A stretch of 64,000 bases of DNA. It comes from Micromonospora haikouensis. GTDB taxonomy: Bacteria > Actinomycetota > Actinomycetes > Mycobacteriales > Micromonosporaceae. Within the stretch, counting starts at the first letter, position 1; the number at the start of each line of letters is the position of its first letter. Where the stretch lies: the NCBI RefSeq assembly GCF_900091595.1, contig NZ_FMCW01000015.1, positions 62,001-126,000 of the forward strand, in the 5' to 3' direction. The position numbers and the translations under genes were made by a program. Under the pieces are notes generated by a model. It ran no database searches and was not told where the DNA came from. It saw nothing but the letters and a program-made list of their open reading frames with translations. Positions 32,022-41,571 of this stretch are shown here, one piece after another.

Positions 32022-32070
32022 ACCCGGCATTTCCCACCGGTGCTGGCAACAGCAGGAACCGGTGCCGGGT
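32022..32070 (-). promoter_or_regulatory. Structured 5' leader of the ABC importer mRNA
   Basis: Outer 8-bp arms (ACCCGGCA at 32022-32029, complement at 32063-32070) enclose a 7-bp stem (CACCGGT/ACCGGTG) with a further GCTG/CAGC pairing, 28 bp upstream of the start. It could be a riboswitch-like or attenuating hairpin, or an operator. I cannot match it to a known riboswitch. Confidence 0.4.
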
Positions 32071-33113
32071 AGGCGCTTGTCGGTTACGACGCGATACGGG
32101 CTCCACCGCTGCGAACTCGCCCGCCTGGCACTGAATCGCCCTGCGGTCTCGGTTCGACGCGTCTTGCCCTGGCTTGGAAGGGGGTGTGTGTGACCGCGTG
32201 CCTGCTTCGGTGGGATCCGGCCCGGTGCCGCAAGGGGCCTCGGGCGGATTCACGGAATGGCCGAGCAGGGTTGGTCGCCGGTCGGTTCAGGCTGACGGGC
32301 TGCACCCCAGCAGCACCCTGACGCCTCGCCGACTTGGAGCGAACGTACGTGCCACCAGGAACCCTGTCAAGATGCGGAATGGGATCTCGCATCGCGTGAG
32401 GGGGCGAGCCGGCACAGCCGCCCGTCCCGACCGCCCGACAGACAGGGTGAGCAGGCGTAACGATACGTCTTCACCGGTTGACGGGGCAGGCGGCGGCTAG
32501 CTTCTCCAGCAGACAGCGCCGGCCCGTCGACCCGGGAGTGGCCATGAGCTTGGAGACGCCCCCCGAGGCAGTTCCAGCCATCTCCCGCGCGCCGATCGGC
32601 CATTGGAAAGGGCCGGAGTTCCCCGCCATCCGCCCCGGCACCGGGGCCGGGAAGGCGCTCGTCCCGTTCTGATCGGGATCCCCGCGTCTCGTAGCACCCT
32701 GCCCACAACCGGGCGGGCCGTTCGCACCAGCCACCGCTCTGTCCGCCCACGTGGCGGGCGGCCGGCGTGCTGGTGGTCGAAGAGGCACGAGACGCTGAGC
32801 AGCACGACGCGTGGCCCCGGCACACCCCTCGCCCTCGAAGGCGGGCCGGTGGCCGACGCGGCGTACCTGCATCTCCCGCCCGGAAGGCCCCGACGCATGG
32901 AGGCCGAACCCGCTCCCGAGACCCCAGCCGGGCAGGCGGATTCGGTCCCCTGACCCCAGTGCGCGCGGCGGCCGGCGACGTCCGGGACACCACCCGCGGT
33001 CGGCCCTCACCCAGGATCTCGGTACTGCCGCAGCACGGTTCGCGGTGCGACGATGACAGCGTGCGCAGACGTGAGAACCAGTTGCGGTCCCGGCGACACG
33101 TCCGTAACCAGTC
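32071..33113. other. Long gap, mostly non-coding
   Basis: About 1 kb between the ABC importer and the first LuxR gene. Frames here lack family-like sequence and ribosome binding sites, except for the short frame at 32544-32672. It may include remains of decayed genes; none is recognisable. Confidence 0.5.
32544..32672 (+). CDS. Possible 42-residue peptide
   Basis: ATG with CGGGAG at about 6 bp upstream encodes MSLETPPEAVPAISRAP then IGHWKGPEFPAIRPGTG and ALVPF. No homologue recognised, no biosynthetic genes nearby. Weak support. Confidence 0.25.
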   Translation: MSLETPPEAVPAISRAPIGHWKGPEFPAIRPGTGAGKALVPF

Positions 33114-35990
33114 GTGGCCGACGTGACCTGGGGCGGGCCGCCTGCCGCAGGTGATCGGCGCGCCCGGCTCCTCGGCCGGGACGACGAGCTACGGCGGATC
33201 GACGAGTTGCTGACGGCGGCCTCTGGTGGCCGCGGCGGTGGGCTGGTGGTCAACGGCGAGCCGGGGATCGGAAAGACAGCGCTGCTGGAGGCGACGGCCT
33301 CGGCGGCGGAGGGCTTCCGGCTGCTGCGCCTGGACGGCTACGAGGCGGAGTCCGCCATCCCGTTCGCCGGGGTGCACCGGCTGACGATTCCGCTGCGCGA
33401 TCACGTCGTGGTCCTTCCACAGCGGCAGCAGCAGGCGTTGCAGGTCGCAACCGGGCTGGCGGACGGCCCGCCGCCGGATCGTTATCTCGTCGGCCTCGGC
33501 GTGCTGGGCCTGTTGACGGCGGCCGTCGTCTCGACGTCGCCGGTCGTGTGCGTGGTCGACGACGCCCATCTTCTCGATGCCGAGTCCCTGGACGTGCTGG
33601 CGTTCGTGACTCGTCGCCTGGAGGCGGACCGCGTCGCGTTCGTGTTCGCCGCCCGGGACGAGCCACAGGTCGCGGAACGGCTGGCCGGGCTGCCCGTACT
33701 TCGCCTACTCGGCCTGGCGACGGGGCCCGCGGTGCGGCTGCTGACGTCGGTGTCGCGGGAGCCGATCGATCCGGCGACGGCCGCGCGGGTCGCCGCCGCC
33801 ACCGGGGGCAATCCGCTGGCGCTGATCGACCTGGCCGACGAGCTGAGCGTGCGGGAGCTGACCCAGTCCAGCGTCGGCGCCGAGCCGATTCCGGTGGGTG
33901 GCCGCCTGGAGGCCTTCTATCTGCGTCAGGTACGCCGGGCAACGCCGCAGCAGCAGTTGTGGCTGTTGATCGCCGCGGCCGAGTCGACGGGCAACGTGGA
34001 CCTGGTCCGGACGGCGGCGCGGCGGCTCGGGCTCGCCGGCACGTGGGGCGACGAGGCGGAGCTGCGGGGACTGGTCGAGTTCGGCACGTCGCTGCGATTC
34101 CGTCACGCGCTGGTGCCCTCGGCGACATACAACGGCGCGGCGGGGGCCGAACGTCGCCGGGTCCACGGTGCGCTGGCCGAGGCGGCGGAGTCCCTGGGTC
34201 TGGTCGAGTTGGCGGCCTGGCACGCGGCCAAGGCGACGATCGGCACCGACGAGCACGTCGCCGACCGGCTCGAACGGGTGGCGGAGCTGGCGGGGCGGCG
34301 CGGCGGGTTCATGTCCCGGGCCGGGGTCCTGACGCAGGCGTCGAGGCTGACCCCGCCGGGGCCGGTCCGCAACGGCCGGCTGGTCGCGGCGGCCGAGGCC
34401 GCGTTGGCGGCGGGGGCGGCGGGGCTGGCGCGCAGCCTGGTGGACGAGGTGAGCGCGGAGGCGCTGGAGCCGGTCACCCGGGGCCGGCTGACCCGCGTCC
34501 GGGTCGACCACGCGTTCTTCACCGCCGGCCCGGACGTGGTACGCGGCCCCGCCGACATGCTCACGGCGGCCTCCTGCTTCCACGGCCACGATGCGGCGGC
34601 GGAGCAGGAGGCGCTGCTTCTGGCGTTCCTGCGTGCGCTCGTCGTGGAGCGGTTGGGGCGTGACGTCCCGCTGCCGGCGCTGGGCCGGCGGCTGCTCGAC
34701 GGCGCAGGTCTCGGCCACAACGCAGAGCGACACAACGGCGCGGAGCGCGGCAACGGCGCGGAGCGAGACAACGGCGCGGAGCGAGACAACGGCGCACAGC
34801 GAGACAACGGCGCGGAGCGCGGCGACAGCGTCGCCGCGACGATCCTGCGCGCCCTGGGCACGTTCATCCTGCGGCCCTATCGGGAGGCCGTGCCCGAGTT
34901 GCGGGTCGCGCTGGCGGCCATCGACGGTCTCGACGGCACCGACCTGCTGAAGTACGGCGTGATCAGCGTCGCGCTGACGACGGCGTTGTGGGACGAAGCC
35001 GCGATCCGCCGCTGCCTGGAGCGGACCGCCGCGACCGCCCGGGACCTGGGCTCGGTGCAGATGCTCGACACCGCCCTGTGGGTCCTGTCGCTGTCCCTGC
35101 TGCACATCGGCACTCCGCGTGCGGCGCAAGAGCACATCGACCAGGTGCGCGAGCTGCGCCGGGCCATCGGCTACGACGCCGAGCACGTCGTCAACGCGGC
35201 GCTGCTGGCCTGGTCCGGTGGCCCCCGCGAGGGGGTGGAGGCGATCGCCGAGGCGGCACGGGCGTCCGGCTTCGGCGGGGTGCACGCCTCCGGGGTGTCC
35301 GCGCTGGCCGTGCGCGACCTGGCCGAGCGCCGCTACCACGACGCGTACGCGCGGCTGAAGCCGCTCATGGACACGCCGTTCCTCCAGGTGACGCCACTGA
35401 ACTACGCGGACTTCGTCGAGGCCGCCAGCAGGATCGGGCGCACCGACGAGGCGGTCGGGTTCGTGGAGCTCCTGGAGGACATGGCGGCGGTCAACGGCTC
35501 GGCCTGGACGAGGGGCCTCGCGCAGCGGGCGCGCGCCCTGGTGTCCGGCGACACCGACGCCGAGCGGTGGCACGCTGCTGCCGTCGCGACGCTCGGGCCG
35601 ACCGCGTTGACCGTCGAGCTCGGCCGGTCGCACCTGGTCCACGGCGAGTGGCTGCGACGACGCAGGCGTCGCCGGGAGGCCCGGGAGCAGCTCAGCCGGG
35701 CGGTCGGGATCTTTGACGACGCCGGTGCGCCGGCGTTCGCCCAGCGGGCCCGCACCGAGTTGGCGGCGATCAGCCGGTCGCCGACGGCCGACGAGCCGCC
35801 CCGGCGGCTCGACCTGACCCCGCAGGAGCTGGCGGTCGCCCGGCTCGCCGCCGCCGGGGCGACCAACGCGGAGATCAGCGCCACGATGTTCATCAGCCCG
35901 AACACCGTCGACTATCACCTCCGCAAGGTCTTCCAGCGGCTCGGCGTCACCTCCCGACGACAGCTCGCCGGCCGCCTCGACCAGTCGTGA
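33114..35990 (+). CDS. LuxR-family transcriptional regulator with AAA ATPase (LAL type)
   Basis: A 958-residue regulator. N-terminal AAA/NB-ARC-like ATPase: Walker A NGEPGIGKTA (48-56) and Walker B VVCVVDDAHLLD. A long TPR-like middle follows, and a C-terminal LuxR HTH: LTPQELAVARLAAAGATNAEISATMFISPNTVDYHLRKVFQRLGV. A hexapeptide repeat (N-G-A-E-R-x) interrupts the middle at about residues 535-569, from an 18-bp minisatellite. GTG start at 33114. Followed by a second similar regulator, then hydrolase genes it may control. Confidence 0.93.
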   Translation: MADVTWGGPPAAGDRRARLLGRDDELRRIDELLTAASGGRGGGLVVNGEPGIGKTALLEATASAAEGFRLLRLDGYEAESAIPFAGVHRLTIPLRDHVVVLPQRQQQALQVATGLADGPPPDRYLVGLGVLGLLTAAVVSTSPVVCVVDDAHLLDAESLDVLAFVTRRLEADRVAFVFAARDEPQVAERLAGLPVLRLLGLATGPAVRLLTSVSREPIDPATAARVAAATGGNPLALIDLADELSVRELTQSSVGAEPIPVGGRLEAFYLRQVRRATPQQQLWLLIAAAESTGNVDLVRTAARRLGLAGTWGDEAELRGLVEFGTSLRFRHALVPSATYNGAAGAERRRVHGALAEAAESLGLVELAAWHAAKATIGTDEHVADRLERVAELAGRRGGFMSRAGVLTQASRLTPPGPVRNGRLVAAAEAALAAGAAGLARSLVDEVSAEALEPVTRGRLTRVRVDHAFFTAGPDVVRGPADMLTAASCFHGHDAAAEQEALLLAFLRALVVERLGRDVPLPALGRRLLDGAGLGHNAERHNGAERGNGAERDNGAERDNGAQRDNGAERGDSVAATILRALGTFILRPYREAVPELRVALAAIDGLDGTDLLKYGVISVALTTALWDEAAIRRCLERTAATARDLGSVQMLDTALWVLSLSLLHIGTPRAAQEHIDQVRELRRAIGYDAEHVVNAALLAWSGGPREGVEAIAEAARASGFGGVHASGVSALAVRDLAERRYHDAYARLKPLMDTPFLQVTPLNYADFVEAASRIGRTDEAVGFVELLEDMAAVNGSAWTRGLAQRARALVSGDTDAERWHAAAVATLGPTALTVELGRSHLVHGEWLRRRRRRREAREQLSRAVGIFDDAGAPAFAQRARTELAAISRSPTADEPPRRLDLTPQELAVARLAAAGATNAEISATMFISPNTVDYHLRKVFQRLGVTSRRQLAGRLDQS
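34716..34820 (+). repeat. 18-bp minisatellite inside the first LuxR gene
   Basis: Five near-identical 18-bp units (consensus GACAACGGCGCGGAGCGA, starting 34731, 34749, 34767, 34785, 34803) plus a degenerate 15-bp unit at 34716. All keep the frame and encode a charged hexapeptide repeat. Confidence 0.9.
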
Positions 35991-36115
35991 CCCCGGGGGA
36001 CTACGTGCGGCACGTGGTCCGCGCCCGCTGACGGGCCCGCAGGCTGGAGGGGCCGGGTCGGCGGGCGGGCCGCCGCTCACAGCCGGGTGGCGCCGAGAGG
36101 GAGGGGCCGCCGTCG

Positions 36116-38869
36116 ATGGTCCAGTCAGGTGACGGCCGAACGGCAGTGCACGGTCGGCACGACGAACTGGCCGCCGTCGCGCGCCTGCTGGCCGACGGCC
36201 GCGCGGGCCGGGGCGCGGCGCTGGTCGTACGCGGGCAGGCCGGGATCGGCAAGAGCGCGCTCCTGTCCGCCGCCCGCCGGTGTGCCACCGACGCCGGCAT
36301 GCTGGTGCTCGCCGCGAGCGGGGCAGAGGCGGAGTCGGCGCTGCCGTTCGCGGGGCTGCACCAGCTCCTGGCCCCGCTGCTGGACGACCTGTCGTCGCTG
36401 ACCCCACGACTACGGGGCACGCTGCGGGGCGCGTTCGGGCAGGAGGGGACCCGGCCGGACCTGTTCACGATCGGCCTGTCGGTGCTGGAGCTGCTCGGGG
36501 AGCGGGCGGCCAGGACCCCGCTGCTGATCGTGGCGGAGGACGCGCACTGGCTGGATCCGGAGACGCTCGACGTGCTCGTCTTCGTCGCGCGCCGCCTCGC
36601 CGTCGAGCCGATCGTGGCGATCATGGCCGTCCGTGCCCCGCACGCCGACGTGCTCGCCGGTGCCGGCATCGGCCAGCTGCACCTCGACGCACTCGACGAC
36701 GACGCCGCCGGGCGGGTGCTGGCCGACCATGCGCCCGGGCTCCCGCCGGGCCTGCGCAACCGGATCCTGGCGGAGGCGGCGGGCAACCCGCTCGCCCTGG
36801 TGGAGCTGCCCCGGTGCGTCACGTCCGGGAGCCTCGACGAACTGCCGGAGCTGCTGCCGCTCAACGAGCGGCTGGAGAGCGCGTTCGCCGACCGGTTCGG
36901 GCAGTTGCCCGCGCCGACCCGGGCGGTCGTCGCCGCGTTCTCCGCCGACACCACCTGCCGGTTGCCGGTCGTGCTCGCCGCCGCCCGGGCGCTGACCGGC
37001 ACCGACGTGGCCGTGGACAGCTTCCAGCCGGCGATCGACGCGGGCCTGTTGCAGATCCAGGGGCGGCGGCTGCAGTTCCGGCACCCGCTGATGCGCTCGG
37101 CGGTGTACCGCTCCGTCAGCGACTTCGCCCGGCTCACGGTGCACTCGGTGCTGGCCGACGCGCTCGCCCACGACCCGGACCGCCGGGCCTGGCACCGCAG
37201 CGCCGCGGTTCTCGGCCCGGACGAGGAGGCCAGCGCGGAGCTGGAGGCCGCCGCCGCGCGGGCGCTCGAACGGGGGGCGCTGGGCGTGGCGGTGGCCGAC
37301 CTGGACCGGGCCGCCGACCTCACCGACAGCCCGGCGCGCCGTTCGTCGCTGCTGCTGCGGGCGGCGGAACTCGCGTCGCAGTTGCACGACCGTACGGTCG
37401 CGGGGCAGTTGGCCGCCAAGGCCGACCCGGCGGCGGGCGGTCCCGCCGACCGGGGCCGGCTGGCCCTGGTCCGCGACATCGTCGATCCCGGCGACATGGG
37501 CGACCCGGGCCGCATCGACCTGCTCTGCGACCTGGCGGTGGAGGCGCACGCCGCCGGTGACACGGACCTGGGGGCGCTGCTGTGTTGGCGGGCGGCGTCG
37601 CGCTGCTGGTGGGCCAGCCTGCCCCCGGAGGTCGGCGCGCGGGTCACGGCCGTACTCGGCAAGCTCGGCCTCGCCGACGACGATCCGCGCACGGTGGCGA
37701 TCGCCGCCTACGCGCAGTCGGAGGCGCTCGGTGCCGCGATCCTGCGGCAGTTGTCCACGCTGGTGCCCGACCGTGCCGACGTCGACGGCATGCGTTCCCT
37801 GGGTGGGGCGGCGCTGGTCCTCGGCGACTTCGTCACCGCGTCGTCGTTCATGGCGACGGCGGCTGCGGGCTACCGGGCCGGGGGCCGGGCGGCGTTACTG
37901 GCCCGCACCCTGTCCTCCGCCGGGTACATCCGGCTGTGGCTCGGCCGGTGGCCGTCGGTGCGGGCCGACCTGGAGGAGGCCGAGGCGCTCGCCGAGGAGA
38001 CCGGCGACCACTTCTGGGTCGTCGCCGCCCGGGCGGCGCGCGCCATGCACGAGGCGATGTGCGGCGACAGCGACGCCGCGCTCCGGCTCGCCGACCAGGT
38101 GCTGTCCAGCCCGCTGGCGGCGGGGGTGCGGTTCGCCACCCAGGCCGCCCAGCACGCCCGCGGGGTCGCCGCGAACGCCGCCGGGCACCACGACGAGGCC
38201 CTCGACCTGCTCGTGCGCACGTTCGATCCGCAGGAGGTGACGTTCCACCTCGACATGTCCGGCTGGGCGCTGCCGGACCTCGCCGACGCGGCCGTCCGGT
38301 CGGGACGGCAGGACGAGATCCGGGGCATCGTGGCCCGGGCCGCGCAGCGGGCGGCGCGTTTCCCGTCGCCGATGCTGCACCATTCGCTCGCCTACGCCGT
38401 CGCCGTGCTCGCGCCCGAGCGGGAGGCGGGCGCGCGGTTCGCCGAGGCGTTCGCCCTGGATCTCGGGGCGTGGCCGGTGCACCGGGCCCGGCTGAACCTC
38501 GCGTACGGTGCGTGGCTGCGCCGCCGCCGGCACATCCTGGAGTCGCGGGTGCCGCTGCGGATCGCCCGGGACGGCTTCGAGGCTCTCGGCGCGGCGGCCT
38601 GGGGCCGGCTGGCCCGGGAGGAGCTGCGCGCCGCCGGGGAGGAGAGCACGGGGCGTGCGGTGCCGTCGCGGGAGCAGTTGACCGCGCAGGAGTTGCAGAC
38701 GGCGATGCTCGCCGCGGCGGGGCTGAGCAACCGCGAGATCGGCCAGCGGCTGTTCGTGTCGCACCGCACGGTGAGTTCGCACCTCTACCGGATCTTTCCG
38801 AAGCTCGGCATCACCGCCCGGTCGCAGTTGCGCGAGGCGCTCGCCGCGCTCCCGCACGGCACCGGCTGA
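36116..38869 (+). CDS. LuxR-family transcriptional regulator with AAA ATPase (LAL type)
   Basis: A 917-residue regulator of the same class: Walker A RGQAGIGKSA (39-48), Walker B LLIVAEDAHWLD, a TPR-like middle, and C-terminal HTH LTAQELQTAMLAAAGLSNREIGQRLFVSHRTVSSHLYRIFPKLGI. It lies 125 bp after the first regulator on the same strand. The two are clearly related but not recent duplicates at this level of difference. Likely activator of the downstream MBL/hydrolase genes. Confidence 0.93.
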   Translation: MVQSGDGRTAVHGRHDELAAVARLLADGRAGRGAALVVRGQAGIGKSALLSAARRCATDAGMLVLAASGAEAESALPFAGLHQLLAPLLDDLSSLTPRLRGTLRGAFGQEGTRPDLFTIGLSVLELLGERAARTPLLIVAEDAHWLDPETLDVLVFVARRLAVEPIVAIMAVRAPHADVLAGAGIGQLHLDALDDDAAGRVLADHAPGLPPGLRNRILAEAAGNPLALVELPRCVTSGSLDELPELLPLNERLESAFADRFGQLPAPTRAVVAAFSADTTCRLPVVLAAARALTGTDVAVDSFQPAIDAGLLQIQGRRLQFRHPLMRSAVYRSVSDFARLTVHSVLADALAHDPDRRAWHRSAAVLGPDEEASAELEAAAARALERGALGVAVADLDRAADLTDSPARRSSLLLRAAELASQLHDRTVAGQLAAKADPAAGGPADRGRLALVRDIVDPGDMGDPGRIDLLCDLAVEAHAAGDTDLGALLCWRAASRCWWASLPPEVGARVTAVLGKLGLADDDPRTVAIAAYAQSEALGAAILRQLSTLVPDRADVDGMRSLGGAALVLGDFVTASSFMATAAAGYRAGGRAALLARTLSSAGYIRLWLGRWPSVRADLEEAEALAEETGDHFWVVAARAARAMHEAMCGDSDAALRLADQVLSSPLAAGVRFATQAAQHARGVAANAAGHHDEALDLLVRTFDPQEVTFHLDMSGWALPDLADAAVRSGRQDEIRGIVARAAQRAARFPSPMLHHSLAYAVAVLAPEREAGARFAEAFALDLGAWPVHRARLNLAYGAWLRRRRHILESRVPLRIARDGFEALGAAAWGRLAREELRAAGEESTGRAVPSREQLTAQELQTAMLAAAGLSNREIGQRLFVSHRTVSSHLYRIFPKLGITARSQLREALAALPHGTG

Positions 38870-38899
38870 CGCGCCGGCCGACGCGGTCGACGTACGGCA

Positions 38900-38915
38900 G
38901 TCAACGTACGGATGC
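38900..38915 (+). promoter_or_regulatory. Shared 16-bp element upstream of MBL-fold gene
   Basis: GTCAACGTACGGATGC; the same sequence with one change lies at 39838-39853 before the hydrolase operon. Candidate regulator-binding site, perhaps for one of the LuxR proteins encoded just upstream. Confidence 0.5.
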
Positions 38916-39009
38916 GTGCCACCCACAGCCCGTGCATCGTTGGCCACGGCGCGTGCCCACCGCCGCGCGATCGGACGACGTGAGGACGGCATCGTTGAAG
39001 GACGTACGA

Positions 39010-39780
39010 GTGACGCACATCGGGGGCCCGACGGCCCTCATCGAGGCGGCCGGCTGGCGCATCCTCACCGACCCGACGTTCGACGGTCCCGGCCGCCGCT
39101 ACTCGTTCGGCTGGGGCACCAGTTCCCGCAAGGAGCACGGTCCGGCCCTCGACCCCGACGATCTCGGGCCGGTCGACGCCGTCCTGCTCAGCCACGACCA
39201 CCACGCCGACAACCTCGACGACCGGGGCCGCGCCTTCCTCGCCGGAGTGCCGGTCGTCGTCACCACCGTGCCCGGGGCGCGGCGGCTGGGCGGCGGCGCG
39301 CGGGGGCTGCGCCCGTGGGCGCGCACGGAGCTGGCCGCCCCCGGCCGGCTGACCATCGAGGTGACCGCCACGCCGTGCCGGCACGGTCCGCCGCTGAGCC
39401 GCCCGATCACCGGTGCGACGGTCGGTTTCGCGCTGCGCTGGGACGGCCAGGAGCACGGGGTCCTCTGGATCACCGGGGACACCGTGCTGTATCGCGGCGT
39501 GCGGGAGGTGCCGCTCCGGATGACGGTCGACACCGTGCTGCTGCACCTCGGGGCCGTGCGGTTCCCGATCACCGGTCGGCTGCACTACAGCCTGACGGCG
39601 GCGGAGGCCGTCGAGCTGTGCACGCTGGTCCGCCCGCGCACGATCGTCCCCGTGCACTACGAGGGCTGGTCGCACTTCAGCCAGGGGCGGGCGGCGGTCG
39701 AGGAGGCGTTCGCCGCCGCGCCCGACGGGTTGGGCGACCGCCTGCACTGGTTGCCGCTGCGCCCCCGGGACCGCCGCTGA
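39010..39780 (+). CDS. Metallo-beta-lactamase-fold hydrolase (UlaG/RomA-like)
   Basis: A 256-residue protein. THIGGPTALIEAAGWRILTDPTF is the typical N-terminal strand pair; SHDHHADNLD (H62, H64, H65, D67) is the metal-binding motif; WITGDTVLY and VPVHYEGWSHF supply further ligands. GTG at 39010 has AAGGA at 7 bp and starts in the family's usual place; GTG at 38980 is an alternative. Members cleave phosphoesters, lactones or amides. Likely in the same regulon as the hydrolases downstream. Confidence 0.85.
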   Translation: MTHIGGPTALIEAAGWRILTDPTFDGPGRRYSFGWGTSSRKEHGPALDPDDLGPVDAVLLSHDHHADNLDDRGRAFLAGVPVVVTTVPGARRLGGGARGLRPWARTELAAPGRLTIEVTATPCRHGPPLSRPITGATVGFALRWDGQEHGVLWITGDTVLYRGVREVPLRMTVDTVLLHLGAVRFPITGRLHYSLTAAEAVELCTLVRPRTIVPVHYEGWSHFSQGRAAVEEAFAAAPDGLGDRLHWLPLRPRDRR

Positions 39781-39837
39781 CCGGCCGAGCGGGCGGCGCC
39801 GCGCCGGCGGATCGGCGGTACGCACCGTCGGAGGACC

Positions 39838-39853
39838 GTCAACGTACCGATGC
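39838..39853 (+). promoter_or_regulatory. Shared 16-bp element upstream of hydrolase operon
   Basis: GTCAACGTACCGATGC, one base different from 38900-38915 and at a similar distance to the downstream start (64 bp here, 95 bp there). A TTGGC motif follows each copy at roughly 25 bp. Confidence 0.5.
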
Positions 39854-39916
39854 CCGGAGCAGGTGCGCTCCCCCACGCTGATTGGCACATCGACCTGCAC
39901 GGAAGGAGCCCGACCG

Positions 39917-40726
39917 ATGCACACCACTCGTCGTACCCTGCTCGCCGGAACCGCGGCGGTCGCCACCGGTGCCCTTGTCGGGGCGCCCGCCGCCGCGGCC
40001 CAGGCGCGGCCGGCGGCCGGGACGAAGCCGACCGTCGTGCTCGTGCACGGCGCGTTCGCCGACGCCTCCGGCTGGACCGAGGTCGCCCGCCTCCTGCGCT
40101 GCGACGGCTACCCGGTGATCGCGCCGGCCAACCCGTTGCGCAGCGTCTCCGCCGACTCGGCCTACCTGGCCAGCATCCTCACCACGCTGCCCGGCCCGCT
40201 GGTGCTGGTGGCGCACTCGTACGGCGGGATGGTCATCACCAACGCCGCCGTCGGCAACCCGAACGTCAAGGCCCTGGTGTACGTGGCGGCGTTCGCCCCG
40301 GACCAGGGCGAGACGTTGCAGGGGCTCCAGTTGCAGTTCCCCGGCAGCAAGCTCGACGAGGCGGCGCTGGACTTCCGCCCCTACCCGACCCCCGACGGCG
40401 TCGGCAGCGTCGACGGCTACGTCAAGCCGGCCGTGTTCCGCGACGTGTTCGCCGGTGACCTGCCGCAGGCCACCACCGACGTCATGGCGGCCACCCAGCG
40501 CCCCGGCGACGTCCACACGCTGCTGGAGCCGTCCGGCGCGCCGGCCTGGCGGTCCATCCCGAGCTTCTACCTGGTCGCCCGCAACGACAACCTGATCCCG
40601 CCGGCCGCGCAGCGGTTCATGGCGCAGCGGGCCGGTGCCCGCACCACCGAGGTCACCGCCTCGCACGTCGCGATGATCTCGCAGCCGCGGGCCACCGCGA
40701 ACCTCATCAAGACCGCGACCCGCTGA
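39917..40726 (+). CDS. Secreted alpha/beta hydrolase with twin-Arg-type signal
   Basis: A 269-residue protein. N-terminus [20 protein letters not shown] with AAAAQA cleavage region, a twin-Arg-like export signal. Then the EstA/salicylate-esterase-like hydrolase fold: [13 protein letters not shown] (oxyanion), VAHSYGGM (nucleophile Ser), and a C-terminal [11 protein letters not shown] with catalytic His. ATG at 39917 with GGAAGGAG upstream. First gene of a three-hydrolase operon. Confidence 0.9.
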   Translation: MHTTRRTLLAGTAAVATGALVGAPAAAAQARPAAGTKPTVVLVHGAFADASGWTEVARLLRCDGYPVIAPANPLRSVSADSAYLASILTTLPGPLVLVAHSYGGMVITNAAVGNPNVKALVYVAAFAPDQGETLQGLQLQFPGSKLDEAALDFRPYPTPDGVGSVDGYVKPAVFRDVFAGDLPQATTDVMAATQRPGDVHTLLEPSGAPAWRSIPSFYLVARNDNLIPPAAQRFMAQRAGARTTEVTASHVAMISQPRATANLIKTATR

Positions 40727-40740
40727 AGGGACCGACCATC

Positions 40741-41571
40741 ATGTACGTGACCGCCGCCGACGGCGCACAGATCTACTACCAGGACTGGGGTGCCGGCCGC
40801 CCGGTCGTGCTGTCGCACGGCTGGCCGCTGAACTCCGACAGCTGGGAGGCCCAGGCCCTGTTCCTGGCCGGCAACGGCTACCGGGTCGTCGCCCACGACC
40901 GGCGCGGCCACGGCCGCTCCACCCGCACCTGGCACGGCAACGAGATGGACACCTACGCCGACGACCTCGCCGCCGTCCTCGACGCCCTCGACCTGCGGGA
41001 CGTGACGCTGGTGGGGTTCTCCACCGGCGGCGGCGAGGTCGCCCGCTACATCGGCCGCCACGGCACCGGCCGCATCGCGCAGGCCGTGCTCGTCTCGGCG
41101 GTGCCGCCGTACATGCTCCAGGGTCCGGACAATCCCGGCGGCGTGCCGGTCGGGGTGTTCGACGCGATCCGCGCCGGCTCGCTGGCCGACCGGTCGCAGA
41201 CCTACCGGGACCTCGCCGACGGCCCGTTCTTCGGCAACAACCGTCCCGGCGTGCACGTGTCGCAGGGCATCCGCGACGCGTTCTGGTTGCAGTCGATGGC
41301 CGCCGGGCACCGCAACGCCTACGAGTGCATCGCCGCCTTCTCGGCCACGGACTTCCGCCCCGACCTCGCCCGGTTCGACGTGCCCACGCTGGTCGTCCAC
41401 GGCGACGACGACCAGGTCGTACCGTTCGAGGTGGGCGGCATGGCGTCGGCCGCGCTCATCGCGAACGCCAGCCTGCTCGTCTACCCCGGGGCTCCGCACG
41501 GCATCACCGACACCCACAAGGAGCAGCTCGGCGACGACCTGCTCGCGTTCCTGAAGGAGTACGACTCATGA
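40741..41571 (+). CDS. Alpha/beta hydrolase (non-haem chloroperoxidase/esterase type)
   Basis: A 276-residue protein. [12 protein letters not shown] (oxyanion), [22 protein letters not shown] with the nucleophile Ser in place of the usual GxSx[12 protein letters not shown] (acid region) and [13 protein letters not shown] (His). Very like the 'chloroperoxidase' group whose natural reaction is mostly ester or lactone hydrolysis. 14 bp after the secreted hydrolase; its stop overlaps the next start (ATGA). Confidence 0.92.
   Translation: MYVTAADGAQIYYQDWGAGRPVVLSHGWPLNSDSWEAQALFLAGNGYRVVAHDRRGHGRSTRTWHGNEMDTYADDLAAVLDALDLRDVTLVGFSTGGGEVARYIGRHGTGRIAQAVLVSAVPPYMLQGPDNPGGVPVGVFDAIRAGSLADRSQTYRDLADGPFFGNNRPGVHVSQGIRDAFWLQSMAAGHRNAYECIAAFSATDFRPDLARFDVPTLVVHGDDDQVVPFEVGGMASAALIANASLLVYPGAPHGITDTHKEQLGDDLLAFLKEYDS

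Noticed and set aside
32544-32672. Lasso peptide precursor (Gly followed by Glu at ring distance)
   Set aside because: No Thr at the penultimate leader position and no cyclase or protease genes in the region.
32471-33253. Minus-strand frame of 260 codons in the gap before the first LuxR gene
   Set aside because: Ser/Arg/Pro-rich, no family features, no ribosome binding site, and it overlaps the LuxR gene start.
33705-36407. 900-codon minus-strand frame opposite the LuxR genes
   Set aside because: Antisense shadow of genes with clear ATPase and HTH motifs; composition is typical of GC-rich antisense.
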